Shown: positions 45,164 through 55,300 of the stretch, one piece after another
Layout: every line of letters starts with the position of its first letter
Position numbering within the stretch: position 1 is the first letter of the stretch
Made by a program: the position numbers and the translations under genes
Notes under the pieces: model-generated
Seen by the model: the letters and a program-made list of their open reading frames with translations, nothing else
Told to the model about the DNA's origin: nothing
Databases searched by the model: none
Origin: Thelephora terrestris
Taxonomy: Eukaryota > Basidiomycota > Agaricomycetes > Thelephorales > Thelephoraceae
DNA: 64,000 bases
Direction of reading: 5' to 3'
Assembly: GCA_015956445.1 (NCBI GenBank)
Contig: WIUZ02000029.1
Location: 62,001-126,000, forward strand

Positions 45164-48100
45164 AGGTCTGCCATGCCATAGGACTCGTAACCGGCCTCGG
45201 ACGTGATCTCGTCGGAATCATCCTGGCCTTCATCGCCAGCTGAGGCCACCGCTGAGTCCGAGTCTGAGTGTTCGGCTTCTGACTCGCTATCACTGGCACC
45301 AGAGTCGTCCGATGAGATCTTGGCATCCTCAGGGTCGTCGTCACTGTTGTGCGCGTCACCGCCATCACCTTGAGGGGGCCGGGCTCGCGGTGGGGCTGCT
45401 TCCCATGCAAACGTTCTCGCGACATATTCTCGTAGTTAGATTCCACCTCCCGCATGTACTTGTGGCCAATACCACCTCCTCTGTATCGCATGAACATGTC
45501 GCGATCGACGAATCTGGTAGATAACAAAAAAGTTAGACCAGCTGTACCTATAGATGCATATTACTTACTGGTTGACGTAGTACGCATTCCAGTTGGACTC
45601 CTTCTTGAGGTCCCACACGCTTGCCGGGTCTGCCAGAGAATGGGATCAAAGTCCAAGGGTGAAGCCAGGGATGAGGTGAGAGCCGCGAATGACATCGTCA
45701 GGATCAAGGAACCCGAATGCGCCGTCTTCGAGGGACGGGACCAACTTGATTCAATACAGGCGCTTGGCCTTCCAGCCGGCTCGCAGTGTCTCGTCCAGCT
45801 TGAACCAACGAACCCAAAGGACGTCCATCCTGACCTCGTCTGACATTGTTGGCCCATGGAGGACATCAACTTTGAATATCCCGAGAACTCGCGCATAAGA
45901 ATATGGGTGGTTCGAGTTGTTGGCTCGTGAGAGGGTGATGACGTGCGAGCGGTTTTGCATGTTCACCCTGTCCTTGCCGCGGCGGAGATTGTACGTCGTG
46001 TGGTATAGATTCATCCCGTATCGCTGTTCGAGACGGTCCTCGGCTATGTAGAGGTCGCCGCGGTCCTTCCCAGTGAACGTGGGGGGGTCGGGGTCATACT
46101 GCCTGTTGAGGATGCGAGCAAGAAGGTGGTCCTTGAGCTTTGTGACAAAGCCCTGAAGGAGGTGCTGTTAGCTTGGTTTGAACAGGCGATGGAGTCAGTC
46201 CTTACGTTCAGTGCGGGGTCGCCAACGTGCAGGTTAGCCAGAGTATACAAGTCCACATGGTCCCGGTCTTTCTTAGCCATCGAATGGTGTTGCTGCGGTG
46301 TAGTGGCGTCGGTGTCACTTGTGGACGAACGGAGTTTGGACGTAACACGGCCGCCTGTTTTGGCCCTTAAGGTATTGATGTACTTTCTGTAGTGACGCTC
46401 CATACGTTCGTGTTTTGCAATCTGGCGCTCAAATCGAGTCTTGTTGGTCCGCTTGTAGAACCGTTTAACTTGGCGGTGCTCGAGTTCACCCTATCCGAGT
46501 CATGAGACGGCAGAAATGAGATGTAGAAGAGAGGGGAGTATACCTGTTGAGTGGAGAAACAATCCGTTGGGCCGAACTGCTCAATATGATCCACATAATC
46601 CCCCAGCGCATGTATCTTGTACGTCTGGAGATTGAAACTGGAGCCTTTGGGAGCGCTTGGTTTGGCGGCACTTTGGGTTGACGAGAGGTGGGAGCGGTCT
46701 TCTTGGTCTTTGTGTCAGCAGCTTTGCGACGGTACGCGGCAGCAGCTTCCCACGGCAATAGTTTCGTGGCATACTTGGGGCACAACTTTGTGGCGTAGAG
46801 ACGGAGCAGGCGGCCAAGTTCTTTTGTCTGTGTTCGAAGTGATGTGATTGTGTGTGATGTTGAAGGCGGAGCTTCGCGTAGGCGTGCCAGGTAGCCAAGT
46901 CAAAGGCAAGGTCGAGTATGATCTTATTGTGCTCAGGGTTGGGCAGGATCCCTTCGAGAACAGGGAGCCAAGGGGAATAACGTTAGGATTTGGGTCTGGT
47001 GGGGAGCAGGGGAGCGACAGTTACCTGCAGGATGTCTTCAAAGTCTCGACCCGCGAGTTTCTTCATGGCCGAGACACTCCCTCCAAACCTTTGGATCGTG
47101 TCGCGGCTGGAGGTTGGGACCTGACGAAACCTACGAGGGAGGAAAATTGATCAGCTGAGAAGTACCGATTTGGGTACTATTACTTACCGTGCGTCAAAGG
47201 TGTTGACTGCTGCTTCCCCGATTGCATGAAGTATCCGGACGTGTGCGTGACCACATTCTTCCCGACGCCCAGTTTGCAGTCATGAAGGATGTCAACAGGC
47301 ATGATCTCGGCCGGGTTGAGACCTAGTTCTGTGTGATATGCATTCTAGGGTATGTGAGTGAGAGGTTGTGGGGCGGCGCAATGTAACTCAGGATTACCCT
47401 TGTTAGGATCAACGACCCTCTCTTCAAGATATCTAGATCCCCACCAACGCTCCGCCCAAGGTCAAACACGAGCCTGCGCGCGTGTTCCACACGAGCCGCG
47501 GCATCATTCGCGTAGTCCCGCAGGTGACGCCGGACAGCCTGGTCAGAGTACATGCCAATCCGAGAGACCTTCTCCTTCAGGATCAACAGCGTGGACACAG
47601 GAACAACCCAAGGCTTTGATTGTTGCGAGGACAGACCTCGGTGATGATTAGGTTTAGATTTTCACAAGATGGAGAGATGTCCTTACTTTTCTTTGTAATC
47701 TGCTGAATGGAGCAGGAGCAGGAGCAGCCAACGCCGCAGAACACCATCGCCACATTTGACATGGCGGGAATGCTTATGGGCGTCTGCACACGAACCCCCC
47801 AAGATCAACCGTATCACCGCGTGAGTCAGCTCGCGCCCGAGAAAAGTGAGCATATCTCCATTGGGTTCTTTATTGTAATGCTTCTTGTAGAACTCCTTGA
47901 TGGTGTCCGGGAGCTGTTCGTGTAAATGAGATCGTGGTTATAAAAAGTATGTAAGAGGAAATTGACAACCTACCATAGGAAGGTACGCAATGTGGTGAGC
48001 AGCGAAAGAGCTCGGTCTTGAACGGATATACTTTGAGACGTTGCCGATGAAGAGGTAAATCGGCCAGAGTGACGTGCTCCCGAACGAAGTGAGGTGGGTA

Positions 48101-49330
48101 GAGTCGGAATAGAGTAGTGCTGATACGAGGAAACTCTCTAAGTCCGATTCATCGTCTGGACCGCGTGTCGCATTGAGGGTGTCTCTCATTCTTGCATCGG
48201 CCTCGAGCATGGCATTTGAGTTGTAGGTTTCGGAGTAGATACGAATAGGATCTTCACCCTGGCCCGGGTCCCACCATTCTTCGTGCGGGGTGATGTGGAT
48301 GTCGTCGAAGGCATCCGGGTCCTCGAGCTCGGTTGTAATGACTTCAACGATATCCCGGTAGAGTATTCCCTCAACAATAAACTCTGGCGCCTCGGCTTCC
48401 TGCTTCTGCACCCCCGTACACGGTACCCGTATGCGCACCGAACCCTCCTTCCACCCATCGCCCAGCTTGAGTCCTGCTCCTGGCTTTGAGATCCATTTTC
48501 GTTCGAATCGTCGGATCGCGGTAACAGCATTGAAGTCTTCGAGTGTCGAGGGAGAGAACTCTGGGTGCCTGATGACATTATGGACGAGATCGTTGACTCC
48601 CGCAGGGGTGTTTCCGAGTCCCCGAGTCAGCCATGCAAGGATAAGATCTTCCGAGAGGTTGTTCGAGTTGGAGAAGGGGTCGTCCCCAGGATCTGGAGGA
48701 ATAACCACCATCAAGTTAGACCCAAGAGATTGGGGGTGGGCAAAGGTGGGTGAGCGTCGGCGAAGGCGTCTGGATTGCGCGGGTTGTGCGTGGAGGTGGT
48801 GAGGTACTTGCGGAACACCCTGAAGGAGTTGGACTTAGTCATAGTCCACGAGTTTTTGATGGGACTGCCGCGTCCTGATCCAGGAGAACTCTGTCGCTCG
48901 GGCTCTTCATTTTGTTCATCGGTACGTAGGATTGGTGGCGATGGCACGGGCAAAGGGTCACGGAAACGCACAGGGAGTCGCCGAGTCCTCACCGCACGTC
49001 GAAGTCCCGTATCGATTGCACGATCAAACAGTGGGATCTGGGCGTCACCATCAGCTTGTCTCGTATTTTGTGAGTTCAGTTCATTGAACGTACTGGTGGT
49101 GGCTCTGGCTGATCATCCACAGTCTCCAATGCCAAACGGGCTTCAACATCTCGCCTTCGTTGTTCCTCCTCTTCCTCTTCGTCGCGTTTGCGCTTCAACA
49201 GCCTCGAGCTCCCAAGGGATGTTTGTCCTTCCGGGGTGTCCCGGTGACTTTTATTTATGTGGATACCGAGTCCGCGGATTGAAGAAAACTCTCGCCCTGC
49301 ACAATCTCCCTCGTAGCAAAGATGGGGCAT
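45164..49330 (-). CDS. Plavaka transposase
   Basis: Multi-exon gene on the minus strand. N-terminus from ATG 49330 carries a C2H2-like finger (LCYEGDCAGREF..IHINKSH) and a charged linker. The core from 48714 has NLSEDLILAWLTRGLGNT, YSDSTHLTSFGSTSLWPIYLFIGNVSKYIRS, and FAAHHIAYLP, hallmark segments of Plavaka transposases. Then come MPVDILHDCKLGVGKNVVTH (near 47300), LRLYATKLCPKYATK (near 46800), DYVDHIEQFGPTDCFSTQQ, RQVKRFYKRTNKTRFERQIAKHERMERHY, and DRDMFMRYRGGGIGHKY near 45500. The acidic C-terminus ends at 45164. A one-base frame change near 45440 separates DRDMFMRY from the acidic tail; otherwise the exons are open. Confidence 0.82.
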
Positions 49331-49491
49331 CGTACCTGTGAGTGTCGCGATTAGAGTTGCACAATTGCAGCGGATGCAACTGGTGCATCGGATCTATCCT
49401 TGTTTGGAGTTTGCTAACTGAAACAAATAAACTGCACAGGAGGGATACATTAGGGGTGCAACCGCCCATCGAATCCCTCCCTCGAACGACC

Positions 49492-50972
49492 ATGGCAACG
49501 CAGCTTTCTGAGAACAATCCCCAGAGGTATGTAGCACCTCGCGAACCCCATCCGATAACCACACGCTTACCCTACACTTCAGCGAGCCCAAGCTCACCCC
49601 TCAGGAGAACGAAGAAATCAGGGAAAAATCGAGTTGGCTCCGTCGAGTTGCAAATCCCTTCGTGGACTTGTATATTGTCGTCTCCATTGGAGCTGCTGGC
49701 TCTGCAGCAACAGAAGTTTCTCGCCGTCCCGAGGATAGGCGGGCACGAGACCACGCCCAAGACCTGTGAGTGCCTCCAACGCCCACCTTACAATGATTAT
49801 TCACTGTGCCTTCTTATAGCACACTGGTCCAACGAGAGATCTACACGGCAGACTTCAACGCAATCACCAGTCATCTGCCCTTTCTCAAATCCCGCCTCGA
49901 GTCCGATGTCCCATCAAAGTTTATTCAGAAGATCTTACGCCAAGTGAGTCATTGCAAGCTGTTCCTGCTTCTATTACTCGCGGAACCCATCAAACCACTT
50001 AGGTCCAATCATTTGCGTCTCGTGCTCGGCAAACAGACACGAAGACGACCAAGCGCTCCATCGTCAAACTCATCCCACAGAAGTACCTGCCACTCGGCGA
50101 AAACGGCAAAATTCCGGCAAATGCATACCAAGACTTAGAAGTAAAAGATCCGGATGCCTCTAAGTCCTGGCGTGGCTGGGAGACTCTCACCACCGCAAGG
50201 CTGCTGTGCCCCATCGACCACCTAGCCACGTTTGAGACGGACCCAGAGAGGTAAGTGATTGAACATTTTTATGTCGGGTCCCTGGCCTAACGACTTACGC
50301 CGTTCAGTTCCAGAATGAAATTACGCGACGGGGGGCTCTCGTTGATCGACAGCAAAGGTGATCCAAAGTTTCCAGCATTCCTTTACGACGAAGACGTCAT
50401 GGATGGCTCCCTCGCACAGGGCCTCTTCCGAGGCCCACTTTTGCTATCAGTAAGTCATCCGTCACTCCTACGCAATAGGTTGTCAACTAATCATTTCTAT
50501 TCAGGTCTACAAACTCATCTTCATCGTGCCTTCCGCTGCGACAGGTGCAAAGGTCTCGTTAAAGCGGGGAAATTCACGAATCCATGGCATGGAGAAAGTC
50601 ATCCCCTCGACAATATGTTATGCGGCGATCCAGGTGCGTGTTTGACATCTACCAAAGTAACACAATTTAAAGGTACCGGCCGCCGCGGTCTTCTAGGCGT
50701 ACGTCGTGTTGTGCAGTGTCTCAGAATGGAAGGAAGAATGGAAGGGCATCAAGTTTCCACGCCTCTACATGCTTCTACGCGAGCAATTTGCTTATCCTGA
50801 TGATCCCTGGTACTCCAACACCTTGCAGTGGTGGAACGAGCAGGTCTTCGGCGCGTCCCAACAAACCGATGGGAACCAGCCCCCCGAAACAACTCAGGAT
50901 GCGGAGGGACCCTCCACTCGCGAGCGCAGTGACTATGAACGGCAGGAGAGGATGCGCGCAGCAGCAGAATGA
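49492..50972 (+). CDS. DUF6698-like gene, divergent from the Plavaka transposase
   Basis: Start ATG 49492 (MATQLSENNPQ), followed by at least six short introns. Recognisable stretches are ARLLCPIDHL, FPAFLYDE, AQGLFRGPLLLSVYKLIFIVPSAATG, GMEKVIPSTICYAAIQ, SEWKEEWKGIKFPRLYMLLREQF and LQWWNEQVFG, in the order known for the DUF6698 proteins that are very numerous in mushrooms. It begins only about 160 bases from the transposase start, so a shared divergent promoter is likely. Function is unknown; location inside the inverted repeats makes it a passenger or accessory gene of the transposon. Confidence 0.7.
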
Positions 50973-52304
50973 TTTTTTGTTATCAGCTTATCTACTATCC
51001 TACACATGTAACAATGCCCGCCTGCCTGAAGAAATACTCGAAGTCTGAATGTCGCCAAATTAAGCTTTTTCTATTTGGTTGTGTTTGGCAACGACCCCAT
51101 CAAAGCGGGAGTCACTCAAAACAGGAGCCGCCCAAAATAAGAAAATTGAACAACCGTAATGGCCTCTTCCGGGCCGTAGGCACTCCCACGTTCGTGAGAA
51201 ACAAGGGTGTTTCTCCTGCCCGGGCATTTATAATCTCGGGCCTCACCAAATCTGCCCTGTCTGCATCCTCTCCACCTTCTATCACATTCTCAGTCTCGAT
51301 GGGCTTCCCTTCTCGGAGATCTTTCGTCGTCTTCTGCTCTGATCGCAAGACAGTTTCACGGTATGTCTACTACTTCCCATTACGGTCATGATTATTTTCT
51401 GCGAGACTGATCATCGTCTTTATCACTATCGCGGCAGCTTCAAGTCGATCTACCCGGATGAGTCCGCCACACCCAATCCACTCACAGTGAGTTCCCTCTT
51501 AACGATTATGTCGGTTTTGAACGATTAACAACCTCATATGCCTACAGTCATTGTGTTTATTCACCCGCTTATCTAGACGAGGCCACCGGCAGATCAAAAC
51601 CAGCTTTCAAACCCTCAGCAATTTCAGGGTCAGTCGGGGAGAGTCCCAGGTGAGTGTGGACCGATCATTGATTCCGTTAACTCTTCCGCCCTTGTTTAAT
51701 TATTGCACCCCAGATCTGTGCCTCCGCAATCGACTCCGACTCGATCCCGGCAGATGATGAAATCCCCGCCCTCCTGTCCCTAGACGACAACCCCCCCTCC
51801 CGACTCCTATCGCAATTCCCGCCTCTCGCTGTCCCCTCCTTGAAGTCGTGCGGCGTGCCGTCCTCAAACACCTTCTGAGCTGGGACCGCCTCTGTCGCCA
51901 GCACGCCTTCCTCGTATTCATTTTTCGCTGCTCCCTATTGTTTACCGTCGCTGTCTGCTACCTCTCGGTGTATTCCGTTTAATATACGCCGGATATTTTG
52001 TATTTTCCGCTAGCAGTTAAATAAATCGTGATCATTTGAATAATTGTTTTTATCGTGAATAATGGATATTATATAATTTGATTTTGTGGAAATTGGTACG
52101 GGCAATATATTAAAATAATATCTGTTCACACACCTCAGGAGATCTGGCCTGATAGCCCTACAGGTGCTCATGATCTGCCCAGCTCGTGACAAAGGTGGGA
52201 CAGATCTCTTGAGGAAATCCCAGATCTTCGGTTATCTGTATAGCTCTCTGCCGATCAACTCTGTATGGACAGACGGCCGCATATCTGGCCTTTTATGGGA
52301 AGAG
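50973..52304. other. Right part of the Plavaka element, no clear gene
   Basis: Fragmentary plus-strand coding-like blocks (51180-51360, 51437-51490, 51550-51660) with intron-like borders may be one more degenerate passenger gene, but no domain is seen. 51960-52110 is AT-rich. AGATCTGGCC-type words recur near 52145, 52202, 52225, 52285 and 52305 as subterminal repeats, and similar words lie at 43090-43130 on the left; such repeats are typical transposase-binding arrays. Confidence 0.5.
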
Positions 52305-52340
52305 CTGGCCAGATCTCTCCCGGACTAATCTGCTGATGTA
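52305..52340 (-). repeat. Right terminal inverted repeat of the Plavaka element
   Basis: Complement of the left bipartite repeat with identical block lengths and spacer length. Confidence 0.85.
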
Positions 52341-55300
52341 AACTTGGCTGGATTGGAATAAAGCTGCCCTCCCATCCAAGTCCCAGCACCAACCCAGACA
52401 ATTCCGTCATGCTCTTTAATCAGCAATTTGGATCTGACCCTTATAGTGAGGTAAATCAGATCCAGGCCACATCCCATCCAAGGGAAATGCACCTTTTTTT
52501 GGCTTCAGAGAATTGGCTGGCAGAAGTTGAGGGGATGACAGGTCCAGAAATAAGGGAGCTCTCACGGAGTGCAATGCCTGAGTACCAAGCAGCTGTAAAG
52601 TCAGCTGTTGCTCGGTATATTTCTGGCCTAGTTTCAGAACTCAGTGATGTTGGGCCAAGTGAAAGACTTGCCATTGGAGACTATAACAAGTGAGTTTGTT
52701 CCACATTGATCACAAGTTGTCTTAACTAAAACCTCCTAGCCAGGGTCATTCTACCAGCTGGTTTAGGCCATTGCAAGAGGGTGCCCTGTCAGGGTTGTGG
52801 GCCTGCTTACTGTTTGTGGGGCGCTAGAGGATTAGCGGATGGGTGAGGGGTGTCGGGTCGAGGCTTGAAAGGAGTACCGGGAGTAGAGGTGAGAGGCGGA
52901 GGAATATCAAGAGAGAGAGGTGACTCCGTCTGATAGGGGTGCACTGGCGAATGGTAGTCCTGGCAGAATTGATGTAGCGTTTGTACGAACGGGTCGAAGT
53001 CTTGGTCGCTAAGACGTTCGAAGTTGACGAGGTATTCTATGACTGAATAAGGTAATTCAGCTGGTACTTCCCACCAAAGAACGATGATAGCAGGGGAATG
53101 GGTGTGGATGTTAGTGGTAAGGTGAACGCGTGGATTAGGGAAGTAGAAAGCGGGGCTTATACTGAAGTAGACGGTCGCTAGGACGCTCTCAGTAAAGTCG
53201 GAGTTCCAAAGGAACTGATGATCGGCGCCTAAGAGAAAAGGAGGAGTGGTGACTCCGGCGTCAAGAGCCGCGAAGGGGCGATAGTAAGGAAAATGAGTAA
53301 GTAAACCGGCTGTTCGGTTTACTTGGAGACTTCTGATAAGTTTATACTCCCAGATAGATCTCCTGGCGTCAGGGATGACGGGGCGTTGGACTGGACTGTT
53401 AGAAGGGAAGGGGTTTGGGGCACTGAACATACACTGGCAGGAGGATTCCTGCTAGAATGAGTCAGAAGTAGTAAGACGGAGGAGAATTCCTCAGCTTACT
53501 GATTTATTCAAGTTTGTGGGTAGAGGAGTACAGAAGAGATTGAGAATGGGGAAAGAAAGGAGCGAACGCTCTTCCTTATATACCCAGTTCTCTACAGGAG
53601 TCATAATTCTACAACGAGCCAAACAGGGGTCAACATGGTCTGTGCGTACTTTAGGGTAGGGTAAATGAGTCAGAGAAGTGAGACTTAGAACAACCGGTAT
53701 CGAGTACGAAGTAGGGGAACAATAGCGGATGAGTCATTTCAGGGTCTGATGGGGATTTCTCTTGATCGATGGGGATTTCTCGTGTTTCATGGTAGCAATA
53801 GAAGCGCAATGGGGATTTCTCATGATCGGTGGGGATTTCTCGGGGTTTGATGGGATCGCGATTTGGGGTTAAGGGTTCGTTTATCCTAATTAGGACTTAA
53901 ATGGATGATGATTCATTGTCTTCCCCTTTTGGTTTCCTATTGAGTCGGTTGTATATAATCCAGGGGGATTATTGGTCCTTTCCTCTCATCGTCTCTTTTC
54001 CTTTCCCACAATCACCACTACTACTCTCCCCTCTCAAACATCTTTGTTTACTATGTCTGCCTTTGTTGCCAACAACGCCGTGCTCAACGTTGCCGCCACC
54101 CCCTTTACCCCGTCCTTCGAGACGGATGCTCCCTACAACGTGGAGCAACACTTGTACGACTCCCCCGCCAACATCGCCCATGACAATCAGGTAGCGGTGG
54201 ACTTCTTGACCGCCCACAATGCCCCTGCCGACTTCTGGGAACAAGCTGGTTTCGAGGATCCCAGGGCTTCTAGGCCTCAACCGGAAGCTAGGCATCCTGG
54301 AGCCGTTCTTCTATTGGACAGGATGGAGAGGGAGAGGGAAGATAGGATTGCGAAGTTGGAGAAGCGAGTGGATCTCATGTACGTCATCATGAACAGTTTG
54401 AACGAGGATTTCTCTCACTTTGCTTTGGAACATTGGGGACCTTTCCAGGCGGCTCTCTTCAGACATTTCGGACACCAATGTCACGGAGCCTATTGCACCG
54501 ATCCCCCTTCTAAGTCCCCAGTCGTCCCTTCGCCACCGCCAGGATCAGGGCGTTCCTCTCCCTCCGTCCCCTCCCTGGAGTCCTGTCCCAGTTCGTCAGA
54601 TGGTGGAGAGGTCCCAGAGGAAGAAGACCTGCAAGAATCCGATGACTCGTTCTGGTCAACGTTGTCGTCCCTCCGACAAGTCACGTCAAGTACGGATGAA
54701 GTTGAAGGTGGAAGTGGCGGGTCTCCAAGACCGGTATGGGTTCGCATTAGTGAGCGAGGCCTTGTCGGACGTGAAGCGAGAGATGTATGAGAGCTTGTCT
54801 CATGACGTGTTAGGGTGCAGGGAGTGTTGGCAGGACCCGGTAACTCGGGTGTATTCTTACTGTCCTCAGAGTGTTCATAATCCTCATCACTTCGCTCATC
54901 GTTGCGCGTATCCTCAGGCCTGTTCTTGTGACGTAGATCCTTTTGTTCTTGTTTAGTTTTGTAATATCTAGTGGTTGCCTTTGTCCTTTTATTACCTCGA
55001 ATAAGACCAATGTCTTGAATTATCTGCGTGATCTTAGATAATATGTCACGTGTTCGTGACATGCCCAGCAAAATATCGAAAATTTGGCACTGATATGGTC
55101 CTCTTTTGCCTTGGCCTAGCTTTGAGAAAGTTCAAGAACTACAAGAAACCAGTGGAAAAAGATCAGAAGACAGCGGCCAGCAATTTTGTCAAGGCCCTTG
55201 GATCAGATGAGAAGAAACAAGATGTTGCACTGCAGAAACTCCTTTTCTCACTCTTTACCCAGAACAAAGGAGAATCATCAAGATACACCTTCACTGTGTA

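Larger units (their letters stand above)
43071..52340. mobile_element. Plavaka (CACTA-related) DNA transposon, about 9.27 kb, with passenger genes
   Basis: Ends are matching inverted repeats: TACATCAGCA at 43071-43080 and its complement at 52331-52340; after exactly 16 bases on both sides a second 10-bp match (ATCTGGCCAG at 43097-43106; complement at 52305-52314). It contains a Plavaka transposase gene (minus), a DUF6698-like gene (plus) and two small paralogous genes (plus). It splits an ORSC-type gene between 43070 and 52341. I could not see a clear target duplication, so the outermost bases may be off by a few. Confidence 0.8.
52787..55061 (-). mobile_element. LTR-type element, 2275 bp, complete ends with 5-bp target duplication
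   Basis: Fossil; looks whole at its ends. Termini are TGTCAGGG.. and ..CGTGACA, flanked on both sides by TGCCC (52782-52786 and 55062-55066), the length expected of retroviral-type integration. It has one LTR's structure without pol genes, so it resembles a giant solo LTR. A TATATAAG promoter on the minus strand (53575-53582) sets the orientation. It carries two open genes diverging from the centre. Insertion splits an exon of the ORSC-type gene. Probably fairly young, given the exact duplication. Confidence 0.82.
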
